DNA from: Chlamydiales bacterium
Lineage (GTDB): Bacteria; Chlamydiota; Chlamydiia; Chlamydiales; Simkaniaceae
DNA length: 64,000 nucleotides
Direction of reading: 5' to 3'
Assembly (NCBI GenBank): GCA_024233515.1
Contig: JACKPO010000003.1
Coordinates: 135,083 to 199,082, forward strand
Position 1 is the stretch's first letter, and each line of letters starts with the position of its first letter. This document shows, in pieces, positions 14,385-23,034 of the stretch. The notes under the pieces were generated by a model, which saw nothing but the letters and a program-made list of their open reading frames with translations, made no database searches and was not told the DNA's origin. The position numbers were made by a program, and so were the translations under genes.

Positions 14385-15485
14385 ATGAAGGCAATTTTAT
14401 CTCGGCCAGACTTGGCAAATGTCATCGGAAATATTCAGAGCGTTGTCTCGAGCAAGCCGGCGATCCCTATCCTTGCGAACGTATTGATTGAAGCGAAAGA
14501 GGGAATGGTGACGGTAAGCGCCACCGATTTAACGGTGAGCATGCGCGCACAAATGGAGGCCAACGTGGTCGAAGAAGGAGCGATTACCCTCCCGGCGCGG
14601 CGATTTTTTCAACTGATCCGCGAGTTAACAGTCCCTGAAATTGAGCTAAGAACAACAACGGATGAGATTGCCTATGTGCAGGCAGGAACGTCTGAGTTTC
14701 GCCTCAATGGCATTAATCGGGCTGAATTCCCTTCCCTCCCAGATTTAACGCAGGGCGAACATTTTGTCATGCGCGTCGACGCATTTAAAGAGATGCTCTC
14801 CAAGTCGGTCTTTGCTGCAGCTAAAGAAGATAGCCGCCACGTTCTCAATGGCGTCCTCATGCAAATCGAAAACAGCAATGCCACCTTCATCGGGACTGAC
14901 GGGAAGCGCCTCGCAAAAGTTGACATGCCGATCGATGTCAATCCTGAGCATAAGCACCACTATCTCATTCCCCTCAAAGCAGTCGAAGAGATCATCAAAT
15001 CACTCGATGGCGATGAAGCGGTGAAAGTAAGCCTCATGAACGATAAGATCGGAATTGAGTGTGGCTCGACAGTTTTAATTACAAAACTTCTTTCGGGAGA
15101 TTATCCTGATGTTGAACGGGTGATTCCAAAGGATAGCACCTTTGATCTAACGCTCCATCGTGAAGAGCTGATGGCTCTCCTTAAGCAGGTAGCCCTCTTC
15201 ACGACCGATAAGAGCCACTCGGTTCACTTTACCCTTTCGAATGGAGAGCTCACCCTCACTGCAAACGCTAGTGAAATTGGCGATGGTAAAGTCTCGATGC
15301 CGGTTGACTATGCGGGCGAGCCATTTGAGATTGCCTTCAACCCTTTCTTCTTTCATGACATCCTCCGTCACTGCAAAGATGAAACGGTGAACTTCTCGAT
15401 CACAACACCTCACAATCCGGGACTGATCACCGATTCGACAACAGCTCACTTTGTGATCATGCCCATGCGCCTCACAACGGTATGA
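14385..15485 (+). CDS. dnaN: DNA polymerase III beta subunit (sliding clamp)
   Basis: 366-residue clamp that tethers the replicative polymerase to DNA. The three-domain repeat is complete, starting MKAILSRPDLANVIGNIQSV. RRFFQLIRELTV and EFRLNGINRAEFPSLP lie in domain 1-2. The C-terminus is the conserved …TTAHFVIMPMRLTTV, matching the family's VIMPMRL end. It overlaps recF by 4 nt, and no dnaA lies beside it. Confidence 0.97.
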   Translation: MKAILSRPDLANVIGNIQSVVSSKPAIPILANVLIEAKEGMVTVSATDLTVSMRAQMEANVVEEGAITLPARRFFQLIRELTVPEIELRTTTDEIAYVQAGTSEFRLNGINRAEFPSLPDLTQGEHFVMRVDAFKEMLSKSVFAAAKEDSRHVLNGVLMQIENSNATFIGTDGKRLAKVDMPIDVNPEHKHHYLIPLKAVEEIIKSLDGDEAVKVSLMNDKIGIECGSTVLITKLLSGDYPDVERVIPKDSTFDLTLHREELMALLKQVALFTTDKSHSVHFTLSNGELTLTANASEIGDGKVSMPVDYAGEPFEIAFNPFFFHDILRHCKDETVNFSITTPHNPGLITDSTTAHFVIMPMRLTTV

Positions 15486-16543
15486 TGCACGTTTCCCGCC
15501 TCGTTCTACGTTCTTTTCGATGTTACGATGAGGCGGAAGTCCCTTTTGAGACAGGAGTCAACCTCATCCACGGAAAGAATGGGGCGGGAAAAACCACCCT
15601 GTTAGAGGCGCTCACGCTCCTAACAACGGGGCGCTCATTTTTAACTCCCCATCTCACCGATTGCATCCAGAAGGACCGCTCCCACTTCTATATTGAGGCC
15701 CACTTCGTAAGAGATGGTGTCGAGCAGCTCCTCAGCATTGGGTTTGATGGGAAGCAAAAGCGGATCCATTATAACACCACGCAGTTTCAAAACTTCTCCC
15801 ACGTCCTTGGGATTCTTCCCTCTGTTCTCTACTGTCCGAAGGATAGTAGTTTAATCATGGGAGCTCCTCAAGAGCGCCGCCGCTTCTTAAATATTCAACT
15901 CGCGCAAACCGATCCCCTCTATGTCCACCACCTGATGCGCTACCATAAAGCGATGAAACATCGAAATGCTCTTCTCAAAGTCAGATCGGAAAGCTCCATT
16001 GAAAGTTGGGAAAAAATGATGGGAGAAAGTGCCCGCTACCTGATGGAAAAGCGTGCGACTCTGATCGAGGCGCTCCGCCCCAAGGTGCAAGCATTCGCCC
16101 ATGAGCTCTCTTTTGGAGAAGACACCTTTGATCTCCGCTACGAACCCTCCATCTCCCTCAAAAAAAGTGATCAGATCGAAGAACTTCTCAAAAAACAACG
16201 TCCCAAAGAGCTCATCATCGGGAGTACCCTCATCGGCCCTCACCGAGACGATCTCCATATCACCTATAAGGAAAGGGAAGCGAAAACTTTTGCAAGCGAA
16301 GGTCAAAAACGGACCTGCATCGCCGCCCTTAAAATGGCCGAGTGGGAAAAATTGAAAGAGGAAACTGAAACCACTCCCCTCTTCGCCATCGACGACTTCG
16401 GCGTCCACCTCGATCCGAAACGGACCGAAGTCCTCCGCGAAAAACTCTCCTCCCTTGGTCAAGTTCTCCTGACTTCACCCACAGGTGAAGGAGGAATCGA
16501 TATCTTACAGGTTCGAGAGCTGGTCGATGTAAACGGCCCCTAG
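15482..16543 (+). CDS. recF: DNA replication and repair protein RecF
   Basis: SMC-like ATPase of 353 residues acting in gap repair and RecA loading. The Walker A motif is GKNGAGKTTLLEAL near residue 30. The family's YCPKDSSLIMGAPQERRRFL appears near residue 118, the ABC-like signature region is ASEGQKRTCIAALKMAEW near residue 268, and Walker B is LFAIDDFGVHLD near residue 300. It is translationally coupled to dnaN (ATGATG at the overlap). The last 39 nt overlap the convergent pgi gene. Confidence 0.95.
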   Translation: MMHVSRLVLRSFRCYDEAEVPFETGVNLIHGKNGAGKTTLLEALTLLTTGRSFLTPHLTDCIQKDRSHFYIEAHFVRDGVEQLLSIGFDGKQKRIHYNTTQFQNFSHVLGILPSVLYCPKDSSLIMGAPQERRRFLNIQLAQTDPLYVHHLMRYHKAMKHRNALLKVRSESSIESWEKMMGESARYLMEKRATLIEALRPKVQAFAHELSFGEDTFDLRYEPSISLKKSDQIEELLKKQRPKELIIGSTLIGPHRDDLHITYKEREAKTFASEGQKRTCIAALKMAEWEKLKEETETTPLFAIDDFGVHLDPKRTEVLREKLSSLGQVLLTSPTGEGGIDILQVRELVDVNGP

Positions 16544-18091
16544 AGGGAACTCTTCGTGGAAGTCCTCGTCTTTGGACTTTTTGGCAAACTGATCGATGAT
16601 CTTATTCGCAAGGACCTTTCCGAGCTGGACCCCCTCTTGATCAAAGGAATTGATGTCCCAGATGAATCCTTGGAAGGCGACCTTATTCTCAAAATAAGAG
16701 AGGATGGCCCCCACAGTATAGGGATCACACTTTTTCGCCAGGAGGACCCGATTCGGGCGGTTTCCAGGGAAAAATTTGTTCGGGTTATCAGACTCTTGCC
16801 CAGTAGCGAGGCCGATGGACTGAGCGAAGAGATTTGAGAGGAGCTTTTCTTGAGAGGAGGTCCCTTTAAAGTTCCCATCCTCATGGTATTGGTTTTCAGC
16901 AAAACCGATAAACTCGATCGGAACAATGATCGTTCCTTGATGGATGAGCTGGTAGAACGAGTGTTGTCCATTCGTTCCCGGCTCGCCCCAAATAATGGGT
17001 CCTGTCCAAAAGTCAACGGGGTTTCCCTGTTTATCGATCCTTTTTCCGTTCGATTCCATGTCACACTGTTGAAGATGAGCAGGGAAACGGGAAAGGGCTT
17101 GAGAGTAGGGAATGATGGCTGTTGTCGGACACCCCAAAAAATTATGGTTCCAAATCCCCAAGAGAGCAGAAAGAAGAGGGAGATTTTTGAGGGGATCTTT
17201 TTCAAGGGCGACTTTATCCATGCAGGAGGCGCCTCGAAGAAACTCCAGGAGCTTTTCCATCCCGAGAGCAAATCCTAAACTCACGCACCCAACCATGGAG
17301 GTTGCGGAGTAGCGTCCACCGACGTAGTCCCAAATGAAAAACGATTTTCGGTACCGTTCAGGATCATCCATCGGCGATCCTTTCCCAGTCACAGCAAGGA
17401 AGTGATTGTTTGGTGAGAGACCCGCATCGAGAAATTTTTTGCGAATGAGCTCTTCGTTTGTTAGGGTTTCCAAAGTGGTTCCCGATTTTGAAACGATCAC
17501 CACAAGGGTTTTACTGAGGTCGAGGGACTCCATCACATGAGCGGCATCATCTGGGTCGACATTCGAAATAAAGTGGACCCGCTTCCCTTCTCTTTGGAAG
17601 GCTTCTAGGGCAAGGTAGATCGCTTTAGGACCAAGTTCAGATCCTCCAATCCCCACTTGCACAAGATCGGTAAACCCCTCTTTCTCGATCGAATCGAGAA
17701 AGCTTTTAAGTTTTTCAAGTTCTGCATAAGCGAGAGTTGCGGCATGCTTCGCCTCTTCCGCTTCCCCACGACAATCAAAAAAGTCACGCATCGCCGTGTG
17801 GAGAACCATCCGGTTTTCACTTTCGTGCCCTTCGATCTTATTGATCACCACTCCACTTTGCATCGCTTCCATTTTCTCATGGACCTTTGCCTCTTCAGCA
17901 AGTTCGAAAAGAGCCTCGAGCGTTTTGTCATTGACCCGCTCGGTTCCATAGAGAAGTTTTAAATTCAAGCATTGGACGCTCATTTCTGAGACGCGCTTTG
18001 GAGAGAGATTTCCTCTCTTGGCAAGATCAAACGGTTTTTCAGCAAGCTTCTTAAGCTTCTCCGTAGCGGGATATGTATTAAATGCAGACAT
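16505..18091 (-). CDS. pgi: glucose-6-phosphate isomerase
   Basis: Glycolytic enzyme interconverting glucose-6-phosphate and fructose-6-phosphate, 528 residues from MSAFNTYPATEKLKKLAEKP. Family motifs are VQIGIGGSELGPKAI (about residue 145), VSKSGTTLETLTNEELI, GGRYSATSMVGCVSLGFALG, QQCDMESNGKRIDKQG, and WGEPGTNGQHSFYQLIHQGT containing the catalytic glutamate and histidine. The overall pattern (…NPNKFFPGNRPNRVLL, then INSFDQEGVQLGKVLA) resembles chlamydial Pgi. A slightly longer start at 18103 is possible. Confidence 0.95.
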   Translation of the reverse strand: MSAFNTYPATEKLKKLAEKPFDLAKRGNLSPKRVSEMSVQCLNLKLLYGTERVNDKTLEALFELAEEAKVHEKMEAMQSGVVINKIEGHESENRMVLHTAMRDFFDCRGEAEEAKHAATLAYAELEKLKSFLDSIEKEGFTDLVQVGIGGSELGPKAIYLALEAFQREGKRVHFISNVDPDDAAHVMESLDLSKTLVVIVSKSGTTLETLTNEELIRKKFLDAGLSPNNHFLAVTGKGSPMDDPERYRKSFFIWDYVGGRYSATSMVGCVSLGFALGMEKLLEFLRGASCMDKVALEKDPLKNLPLLSALLGIWNHNFLGCPTTAIIPYSQALSRFPAHLQQCDMESNGKRIDKQGNPVDFWTGPIIWGEPGTNGQHSFYQLIHQGTIIVPIEFIGFAENQYHEDGNFKGTSSQEKLLSNLFAQSIGLATGQESDNPNKFFPGNRPNRVLLAKKCDPYTVGAILSYFENKVAFQGFIWDINSFDQEGVQLGKVLANKIIDQFAKKSKDEDFHEEFPLGAVYIDQLSNL

Positions 18092-18120
18092 AACCCAATA
18101 CATACAACAATTAATACGAT

Positions 18121-19185
18121 CTACGCAAGTGTCTTGATAAAAAACATCGGTTTGTCAGAGAGAGCTTCATCGATTTTCTGATCATGATGCATGGGGACAA
18201 TGTCAGCTTCCCCTTTCGTGCCCCGCATAAAAATTCCCTCATTTGCATTTTCCTCAAGAGGCGTGCCATAGAGGTGAGCTGCAGGTGCGTTGGTTTCTTT
18301 GACAGCAATGGATGTAAATCCACGCTCCTTTAAGAAAGCACACTCAGCGCTTGTTTTTTCAAAGGTCGTATCCATGAGGAAAACGACCTTCTTCCCCTCT
18401 TTGACTTTTTCGCTCATCTCCTCCATATCTTGAAGAGTGGGACTTGCTGTGCAAAAGTAATGGGTCTGATTTGCTTCAAAATGGAAAAATCCCCTTTCTG
18501 TCACAAGTCCTTGATTTGAAAACCGCACATACTCCGGTTTTGACTCAAGCTTTCCTCGAAAAGCAATAAAGAAAGAGGCTTCAAATCCGAGGGTGCACCG
18601 CCCCATACTAGAGAAGAAATAATGGTAGCGATCGTCGAGCTCTTTTCGTAGAGCATTCCGGGCTGAGGCGTTCATCTCTGGCAAGAAAAGGATATCAGGG
18701 TTGTTGTCACGAACAGTCCTGACAAGTTGGTCGTGCCGTTCTTTCCAGGGCATCACCCCACAGTGGTCACTCAGAGGGAAAGAGCGGTACATCCTTGGAT
18801 TGAGGGTCATGAGCGTCGTATGCTTATTCATCTCGCCAGAAAACATTCCCCGATCCATCCGATAGACCATTCGATTCATCAGGTTAGAAATCCCATGACA
18901 GAAGAGGCCAACAGCAGCGAAAGGGAGGGCAACACCATAAGCAGGGAGTTGAAACGCTCCCCAAAGAACGCGCCGCACCACTTCTAACTGCTTCGAATTC
19001 TTCTGCCCATACTCTCCAGGGTGGAGAGGGAGAAAACTGTAATGGAGAGATTCACTTAAACGGAAAAAGGGGGCAGAGCAAAGGTGAGCAAACTTCGAAA
19101 CGAGCGAAACACTTGCACTAGGTTGAATTTCCTCATCTTTAAAGGAGATCTCGCCTCCCCTTTCACTACTTCCAACAATTTCCAT
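18121..19185 (-). CDS. EEP-fold-like protein with hydrophobic N-terminus, probably inactive paralogue
   Basis: 354 residues with a strong AGGAG before the ATG at 19185. A hydrophobic stretch (residues 83-110, LWGAFQLPAYGVALPFAAVG) precedes a domain with the order of an endonuclease/exonuclease/phosphatase fold (NNPDILFLPEMNASARNAL, then TLGFEASFFIAF). It is a paralogue of the next gene. The catalytic GDxN motif is replaced by MDTT and the terminal SDH by SDKPM, so nuclease or phosphodiesterase activity is doubtful. Possible membrane-associated effector; that part is inference. Confidence 0.62.
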   Translation of the reverse strand: MEIVGSSERGGEISFKDEEIQPSASVSLVSKFAHLCSAPFFRLSESLHYSFLPLHPGEYGQKNSKQLEVVRRVLWGAFQLPAYGVALPFAAVGLFCHGISNLMNRMVYRMDRGMFSGEMNKHTTLMTLNPRMYRSFPLSDHCGVMPWKERHDQLVRTVRDNNPDILFLPEMNASARNALRKELDDRYHYFFSSMGRCTLGFEASFFIAFRGKLESKPEYVRFSNQGLVTERGFFHFEANQTHYFCTASPTLQDMEEMSEKVKEGKKVVFLMDTTFEKTSAECAFLKERGFTSIAVKETNAPAAHLYGTPLEENANEGIFMRGTKGEADIVPMHHDQKIDEALSDKPMFFIKTLA

Positions 19186-19218
19186 ACTTTCTCCTGTGTT
19201 AGGGAAAGTAGTGTGCCT

Positions 19219-20295
19219 TTAGTCTGTTTTTTTCGCAAGTGTGACGGTCGATGTTAATGTAGCATGATCGGACAAAGTGAGATCAAGATCAATTTTTGGC
19301 ACAGGAAGAGTTAACCGTGTCTCTCCATTCAAGGTAAGGATATAATCTACCGATTCTGTTTCCTCTCCTTCCTGACAGGTGATTGTTTTATCATTTAAGT
19401 CAGTGAAGTGCTTTTGGATGAGTTGATATTCCTCTTTATTGCGGTCGATATTCAAGTCTCCAATCAGAAGAGCGGGTTTATCACCTTTCATCAGCTGAAG
19501 GACTTCATCGACAATCTGGCGCCTTCTCACCTCTTGAGCTTCCTTAGAATCTTTAGGATGCAGATGGGTATAAATCATCTTCACCTCTTTTGTTTCTATA
19601 ACAAGATAGCCTCGATTCATCAGCTTTTGATCGCCAATGCGAGGGATCTGACTTTGAACAAATTGAACAGTTTTAATGTCTATCTTAGATGCAAAGCAGA
19701 GATCGGTACTTCCCCCGACATTCACCACAAATAGATGGTAGTTATCTTTCAGCCGGTTGTAGAGATCTATTGAAAACTGTTGTCCCATTTCACATAAGAA
19801 GAAAAGATGTGGGTCTTCTGATTGAATCTTTTTCCCTAATTTTTCTAGACGCTCTGTTGCTGGAACTTGTTTTCCAAAGTGGTAAGGGAGACTTCCCGGA
19901 AACATACAAGCATTGAGGTGCATCACCTTAATCTGAGCAGATTCAACCACCTTTCCCTCACCTTTCCATAAAGTCCACTCCCTGGAGTGGAGAAGCTGAG
20001 CAACTTGATGGAGCCCAATTCCTGCAAGCATGAAGGTGACACCAAGGGGAAGAGCCCCAAAACCATAAAAGAGAGGATGTGAAACACCACAGGCTTTACC
20101 CAGAGCATAGATCAAGAAGGGAAGATTGAGAACGAGTCCATGGATTCGATCTGCAACCGTTTGGGGATCACTTGATTTACAAAAGCCAAGTGTAATGAGA
20201 AGCTTTTGCTCTCCCAACCAAAATGTCCCTTTGAGGGTATTGGCTCCCGTCATTAACGCTCCCGCAACACGATCTGTCGTTGAAATCTCTTCCAT
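19219..20295 (-). CDS. endonuclease/exonuclease/phosphatase-family protein, membrane-linked
   Basis: About 358 residues; GGAG 8 nt before the ATG at 20295 favours that start over 20307. Hydrophobic helices at about residues 45-60 and 65-95 are followed by an EEP domain. Visible motifs are MHLNACMFPG, FFLCEMGQQF (metal-binding Glu), MIYTHLHPKD (catalytic His), LLIGDLNIDR (GDxN), and LTLSDHATL (terminal Asp-His). The catalytic set looks complete, so phosphodiesterase activity on lipid, nucleic acid or phosphoinositide is possible. Its neighbour is a degenerate duplicate. Confidence 0.72.
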   Translation of the reverse strand: MEEISTTDRVAGALMTGANTLKGTFWLGEQKLLITLGFCKSSDPQTVADRIHGLVLNLPFLIYALGKACGVSHPLFYGFGALPLGVTFMLAGIGLHQVAQLLHSREWTLWKGEGKVVESAQIKVMHLNACMFPGSLPYHFGKQVPATERLEKLGKKIQSEDPHLFFLCEMGQQFSIDLYNRLKDNYHLFVVNVGGSTDLCFASKIDIKTVQFVQSQIPRIGDQKLMNRGYLVIETKEVKMIYTHLHPKDSKEAQEVRRRQIVDEVLQLMKGDKPALLIGDLNIDRNKEEYQLIQKHFTDLNDKTITCQEGEETESVDYILTLNGETRLTLPVPKIDLDLTLSDHATLTSTVTLAKKTD

Positions 20296-20383
20296 GATAT
20301 TCTCCATTTTTGGAAGCGAGTATATCTGAACAGACAGAAAAAAATCGAGTGTTTATTTCAGTTGCAGGAAATCAAAAGATTCG

Positions 20384-21154
20384 TTAGGATAGATTATCCT
20401 TTTCGGGGTATAGCGCAGCTTGGCTAGCGCGTCTGCTTTGGGAGCAGAAGGCCGGGGGTTCGAATCCCTCTACCCCGAACTCTTTTATTTGTCCCCCTGC
20501 AGCCTCAAATCCCTGAAGCATCCTTCTTCCCCATTGTGAAATTAAATCTTTAAAAATAATGATTTCATCAAGATCGTCCCACTCTTCTGTCAAATAAGGT
20601 TCATTGATCAACCGATACGATCCCCCTTTTAAACAGGCATCGACCCGATCGAACTGAAGCCCCTTTTCTCTAAGAGGTAGGGCCACCCCGATCCGCTGAT
20701 CGTACCGTTTTGGGATCAACTTTTCTCCCCATGTAAGCGCCCCGATCGGCCCTGAGCGAAACCCTAAATGGATATGGGGGAAAATCTCTTTCGAAAATAG
20801 AAGAGGATCTCCTACGCAGTCAAAGAGGGCAAAGGATGGGAGATCTTCAGGAAGCTCTGCAGCAATGTGGTGCAAAAAATCAGCAAAGTCTTCAAGAGGC
20901 CAGGGAGGAACGGGACCCTGATAAAGGATGACACCCTTTGTTTCTTCGTTGTAAATCGTCTCATTGAAGTGGCGTACGGCGTGCAGATAAGTGGCGAGAT
21001 GGGCAGGCAGAAGACCTTTGATCTGAAAATCTAAATGGTAAAATCCCTTACCTTCTCCATTCCAATCGTACACAGACTCCAAAGAGGCATCGAGAAGAGT
21101 GGGAGTAAACGGCTTAATAAGGGGATCAAAGCCCCGGTGATCAACGGTTAGCAT
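20384..21154 (-). CDS. conserved hypothetical protein whose tail is antisense to tRNA-Pro
   Basis: 256 residues, starting MLTVDHRGFDPLIKPFTPTL, and overlapping trmB by 14 nt, so the two are coupled. There is no recognised domain. Moderately conserved-looking features are FADFLHHIAAELPEDLPSFA and LFSKEIFPHIHLGFRS. The last 31 or so codons (GVEGFEPPAFCSQSRRASQA…) are simply the complement of the tRNA-Pro gene at 20404-20478. The native C-terminus therefore probably ended near residue 225, and the frame now runs through the tRNA. Confidence 0.6.
   Translation of the reverse strand: MLTVDHRGFDPLIKPFTPTLLDASLESVYDWNGEGKGFYHLDFQIKGLLPAHLATYLHAVRHFNETIYNEETKGVILYQGPVPPWPLEDFADFLHHIAAELPEDLPSFALFDCVGDPLLFSKEIFPHIHLGFRSGPIGALTWGEKLIPKRYDQRIGVALPLREKGLQFDRVDACLKGGSYRLINEPYLTEEWDDLDEIIIFKDLISQWGRRMLQGFEAAGGQIKEFGVEGFEPPAFCSQSRRASQAALYPEKDNLS
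20404..20478 (+). tRNA. tRNA-Pro (TGG)
   Basis: A 75-nt cloverleaf beginning CGGGGTATAGCGCAGCTTGG. The anticodon stem-loop is TCTGC-TTTGGGA-GCAGA, giving anticodon TGG. The T-arm GGGGGTTCGAATCCCTC and closed acceptor CGGGGTA/TACCCCG are complete; CCA is not encoded. It lies opposite the 3' end of the 20384-21154 gene. Confidence 0.95.
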
Positions 21155-21785
21155 AGCACAGGTGGTGAATGGTTAGCCCATGAGAGCGCCAAAGCCGCTC
21201 AAAAAAGGAGGAACCATAGTTATCATGTCCCTCTTCAACCTTAGGCCACTCTTGCATTTCATATTCCATTTGCTCTTTATAAGGGATATCATCGGTGACG
21301 AGCGTCACTGTCCCCTCAGGCTTCACCGTCCTCTTGAGCTCCTCAACAAAGGAGCGCTGAATGATCCGATGCTTTGCATGACGATCCTTGGGCCATGGGT
21401 CAGGAAAGTTCACATAAACTTTATCTAGACAATGATCCTGGAGATACTCCTTCGAAAAGGTCAGCCCCTCTCCAGAAATGATCAAAAGGTTATCGACTCC
21501 ATAGTTGACCGTTTTCGAGTAGATCTTGCGGACCCGCTCGAACCAAATCTCCACAGCAATCCAGTTGATCTCAGGGTGCTTTTGCGCTCTTTCCAAAATC
21601 CACTCTCCATTTCCACTACAATACTCAAGATGGATCGGACGGTCATTTCCAAAATACTCTTGCAAAGGAGGAAAAACTTCTTTTTTGTGCTCAAAATAGT
21701 ACTCAGGCACGTAGAAAATGTTGTCTTTTAGAAGAGGCCTTCGCTCTTCCCACTTATAAGGATAAGGCAAATCTTTTGGTTTCAT
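21141..21785 (-). CDS. trmB: tRNA (guanine-N7-)-methyltransferase
   Basis: SAM-dependent enzyme forming m7G46 in tRNA, 214 residues. The SAM-binding region is HLEYCSGNGEWILERA near residue 55. The TrmB signature VYVNFPDPWPKDRHAKHRI appears near residue 125, followed by TVTLVTDDIPYKEQM. N-terminus and length are typical. The next gene on the same strand overlaps it by 14 nt. Confidence 0.93.
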   Translation of the reverse strand: MKPKDLPYPYKWEERRPLLKDNIFYVPEYYFEHKKEVFPPLQEYFGNDRPIHLEYCSGNGEWILERAQKHPEINWIAVEIWFERVRKIYSKTVNYGVDNLLIISGEGLTFSKEYLQDHCLDKVYVNFPDPWPKDRHAKHRIIQRSFVEELKRTVKPEGTVTLVTDDIPYKEQMEYEMQEWPKVEEGHDNYGSSFFERLWRSHGLTIHHLCYANR

Positions 21786-21832
21786 AGCCTGCCATTCTAC
21801 CCCATTTAAGAATAATCTGCTACATTGGGGTT

Positions 21833-22384
21833 ATGAATCCATTGAAAAAACATTTAGCTATTCTGCGGAATCGCGAGACTCCCATGGTCGAGTTTAAAAA
21901 GTCTGCTCATGCCCTCGCAAAGCACATTGCGCAAGAGGTTAAACAAGAGATCCAAGCTGAAGAGATCGTCCTCGTACCGATCCTCCGCGCAGGAATGGCC
22001 CTCCTCCCTCCATTTATGGAAACCTTCCCCAAAGCGCGCGTTGCCTTTATCGGTATCCACCGCGATGAAAATGCGCAGCCCCACCTCTACTACGAAAAGT
22101 TTCCTCCCTTTTCTGAAAACGATCACTTCATTATCCTCGACCCCATGATTGCCACCGGCGGCAGCACCCTCCTCACCCTCAAAAAGCTCCTCTCCCTCGG
22201 CGCCCACCCTTCACGCATCTCTATCGTCTCCATGATCGGCGCTCCCGAAGGAAAAGAGGCGATCCTCGCTCCCTACCCGAAGATCCATCTCCACATCGCC
22301 ATCCTCGACACCAAGCTCGACGCTAAAAAATACATCGTCCCTGGCCTCGGCGACTTCGGTGACCGCTTCTTCGGCACCCTATAA
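21833..22384 (+). CDS. upp: uracil phosphoribosyltransferase
   Basis: Salvage enzyme making UMP from uracil and PRPP, 183 residues. The family ILRAGMALLPPF segment, the PRPP loop LDPMIATGGSTLLTLKKL, the uracil-binding SMIGAPEGKEAIL, and the C-terminal IVPGLGDFGDRFFGTL are all present. It is shorter than the usual 208 residues because of a compact N-terminus. The gene starts at the ATG at 21833, divergently from trmB, with a 47-bp shared gap. Confidence 0.88.
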   Translation: MNPLKKHLAILRNRETPMVEFKKSAHALAKHIAQEVKQEIQAEEIVLVPILRAGMALLPPFMETFPKARVAFIGIHRDENAQPHLYYEKFPPFSENDHFIILDPMIATGGSTLLTLKKLLSLGAHPSRISIVSMIGAPEGKEAILAPYPKIHLHIAILDTKLDAKKYIVPGLGDFGDRFFGTL

Positions 22385-22440
22385 ATATGAAGAAAGAGTT
22401 CCCCTCAATAGAAAGTTCGTATTGAAGGAGCTCATACGAT

Positions 22441-22653
22441 GAGAGGACTCGAACCTCCACACCTTGCCTTCGATCCCTATCTTCCAGCTATTTCTTTTTC
22501 CTCGCACATCTTTTCAACTGGCTCATCCTTGCTCGACCTCACCATGTCTACGGACATGGCTCGGATCTTGGCGCAAGGCAATCCAGCTGAAAATATGTAC
22601 GACTAAAAAGGAAATATTTGGAGCGATAGGGACCTGACCAGAACCTAAATCTG
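22441..22653 (-). pseudogene. broken tRNA-Leu copy interrupted by a palindromic element
   Basis: 22441-22465 is identical over 25 bp to the T-arm/variable-arm half of the intact tRNA-Leu at 22852-22933. 22636-22652 matches its anticodon-arm half over 17 bp, in the same order and strand. Between them lies a 163-bp palindromic sequence, inserted in the variable-arm region. The 5' third of the tRNA (D-arm and acceptor) is missing. Confidence 0.65.
22472..22634. mobile_element. 163-bp palindromic element, family C, within the tRNA-Leu relic
   Basis: The two halves are imperfect complements along their entire length, from GATCCCTATC…TCCA at the left to its complement GGA…GATAGGGACC at the right, about 80 bp per arm. 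A perfect centre hairpin CCATGTC-TAC-GGACATGG lies in the middle. No ORF is supported. It splits the tRNA-Leu-derived sequence. Confidence 0.6.
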
Positions 22654-22676
22654 TGATCTTTTTCTTATAAAATCCC

Positions 22677-22844
22677 TAGTGGTCAGTCTACAAAATTCAT
22701 TTCTGCTATTCACCCATCTTTTGGCACTCTTTGCATCCCAAAAACCTCCCCTTGTCTCATAGACAATGTTATCGGTTTTGGGGCCGCAAATTGCACTCAA
22801 AATTTGGGCCAATTTCAGTAATGAATTTTGTAGACTAACCACTA
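22677..22844. mobile_element. 168-bp element with 25-bp terminal inverted repeats, family D
   Basis: Ends are TAGTGGTCAGTCTACAAAAT…TCATT and its complement with one mismatch. The outermost TAGTGGT…ACCACTA starts and ends with TA, consistent with a TA target duplication. It encodes no transposase and sits 8 bp from the 3' end of the intact tRNA-Leu and 24 bp from the family C element. With the relic it fills the 470-bp gap between upp and tRNA-Leu, which holds no other gene. Confidence 0.65.
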
Positions 22845-22851
22845 AAAACTT

Positions 22852-22933
<82 letters not shown>

Positions 22934-22980
22934 AGGTGATAAGAGGATCATCTTAGTTGTTTTTACCCCTTTTCGTCAAT

Positions 22981-23009
22981 AAAAAACCCCTACATTTGCA
23001 GGGGTTTTT
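22981..23009. terminator. terminator after the first porin gene
   Basis: AAAAAACCCCTACATTTGCA followed by GGGGTTTTT forms a stem ending in T-runs on both strands. It lies 25 bp downstream of the porin stop at 23035. The same 39-bp stretch occurs at 24160-24198. Confidence 0.8.
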
Positions 23010-23034
23010 GTATTCTTTTGGAAAAAAAGTTTCC

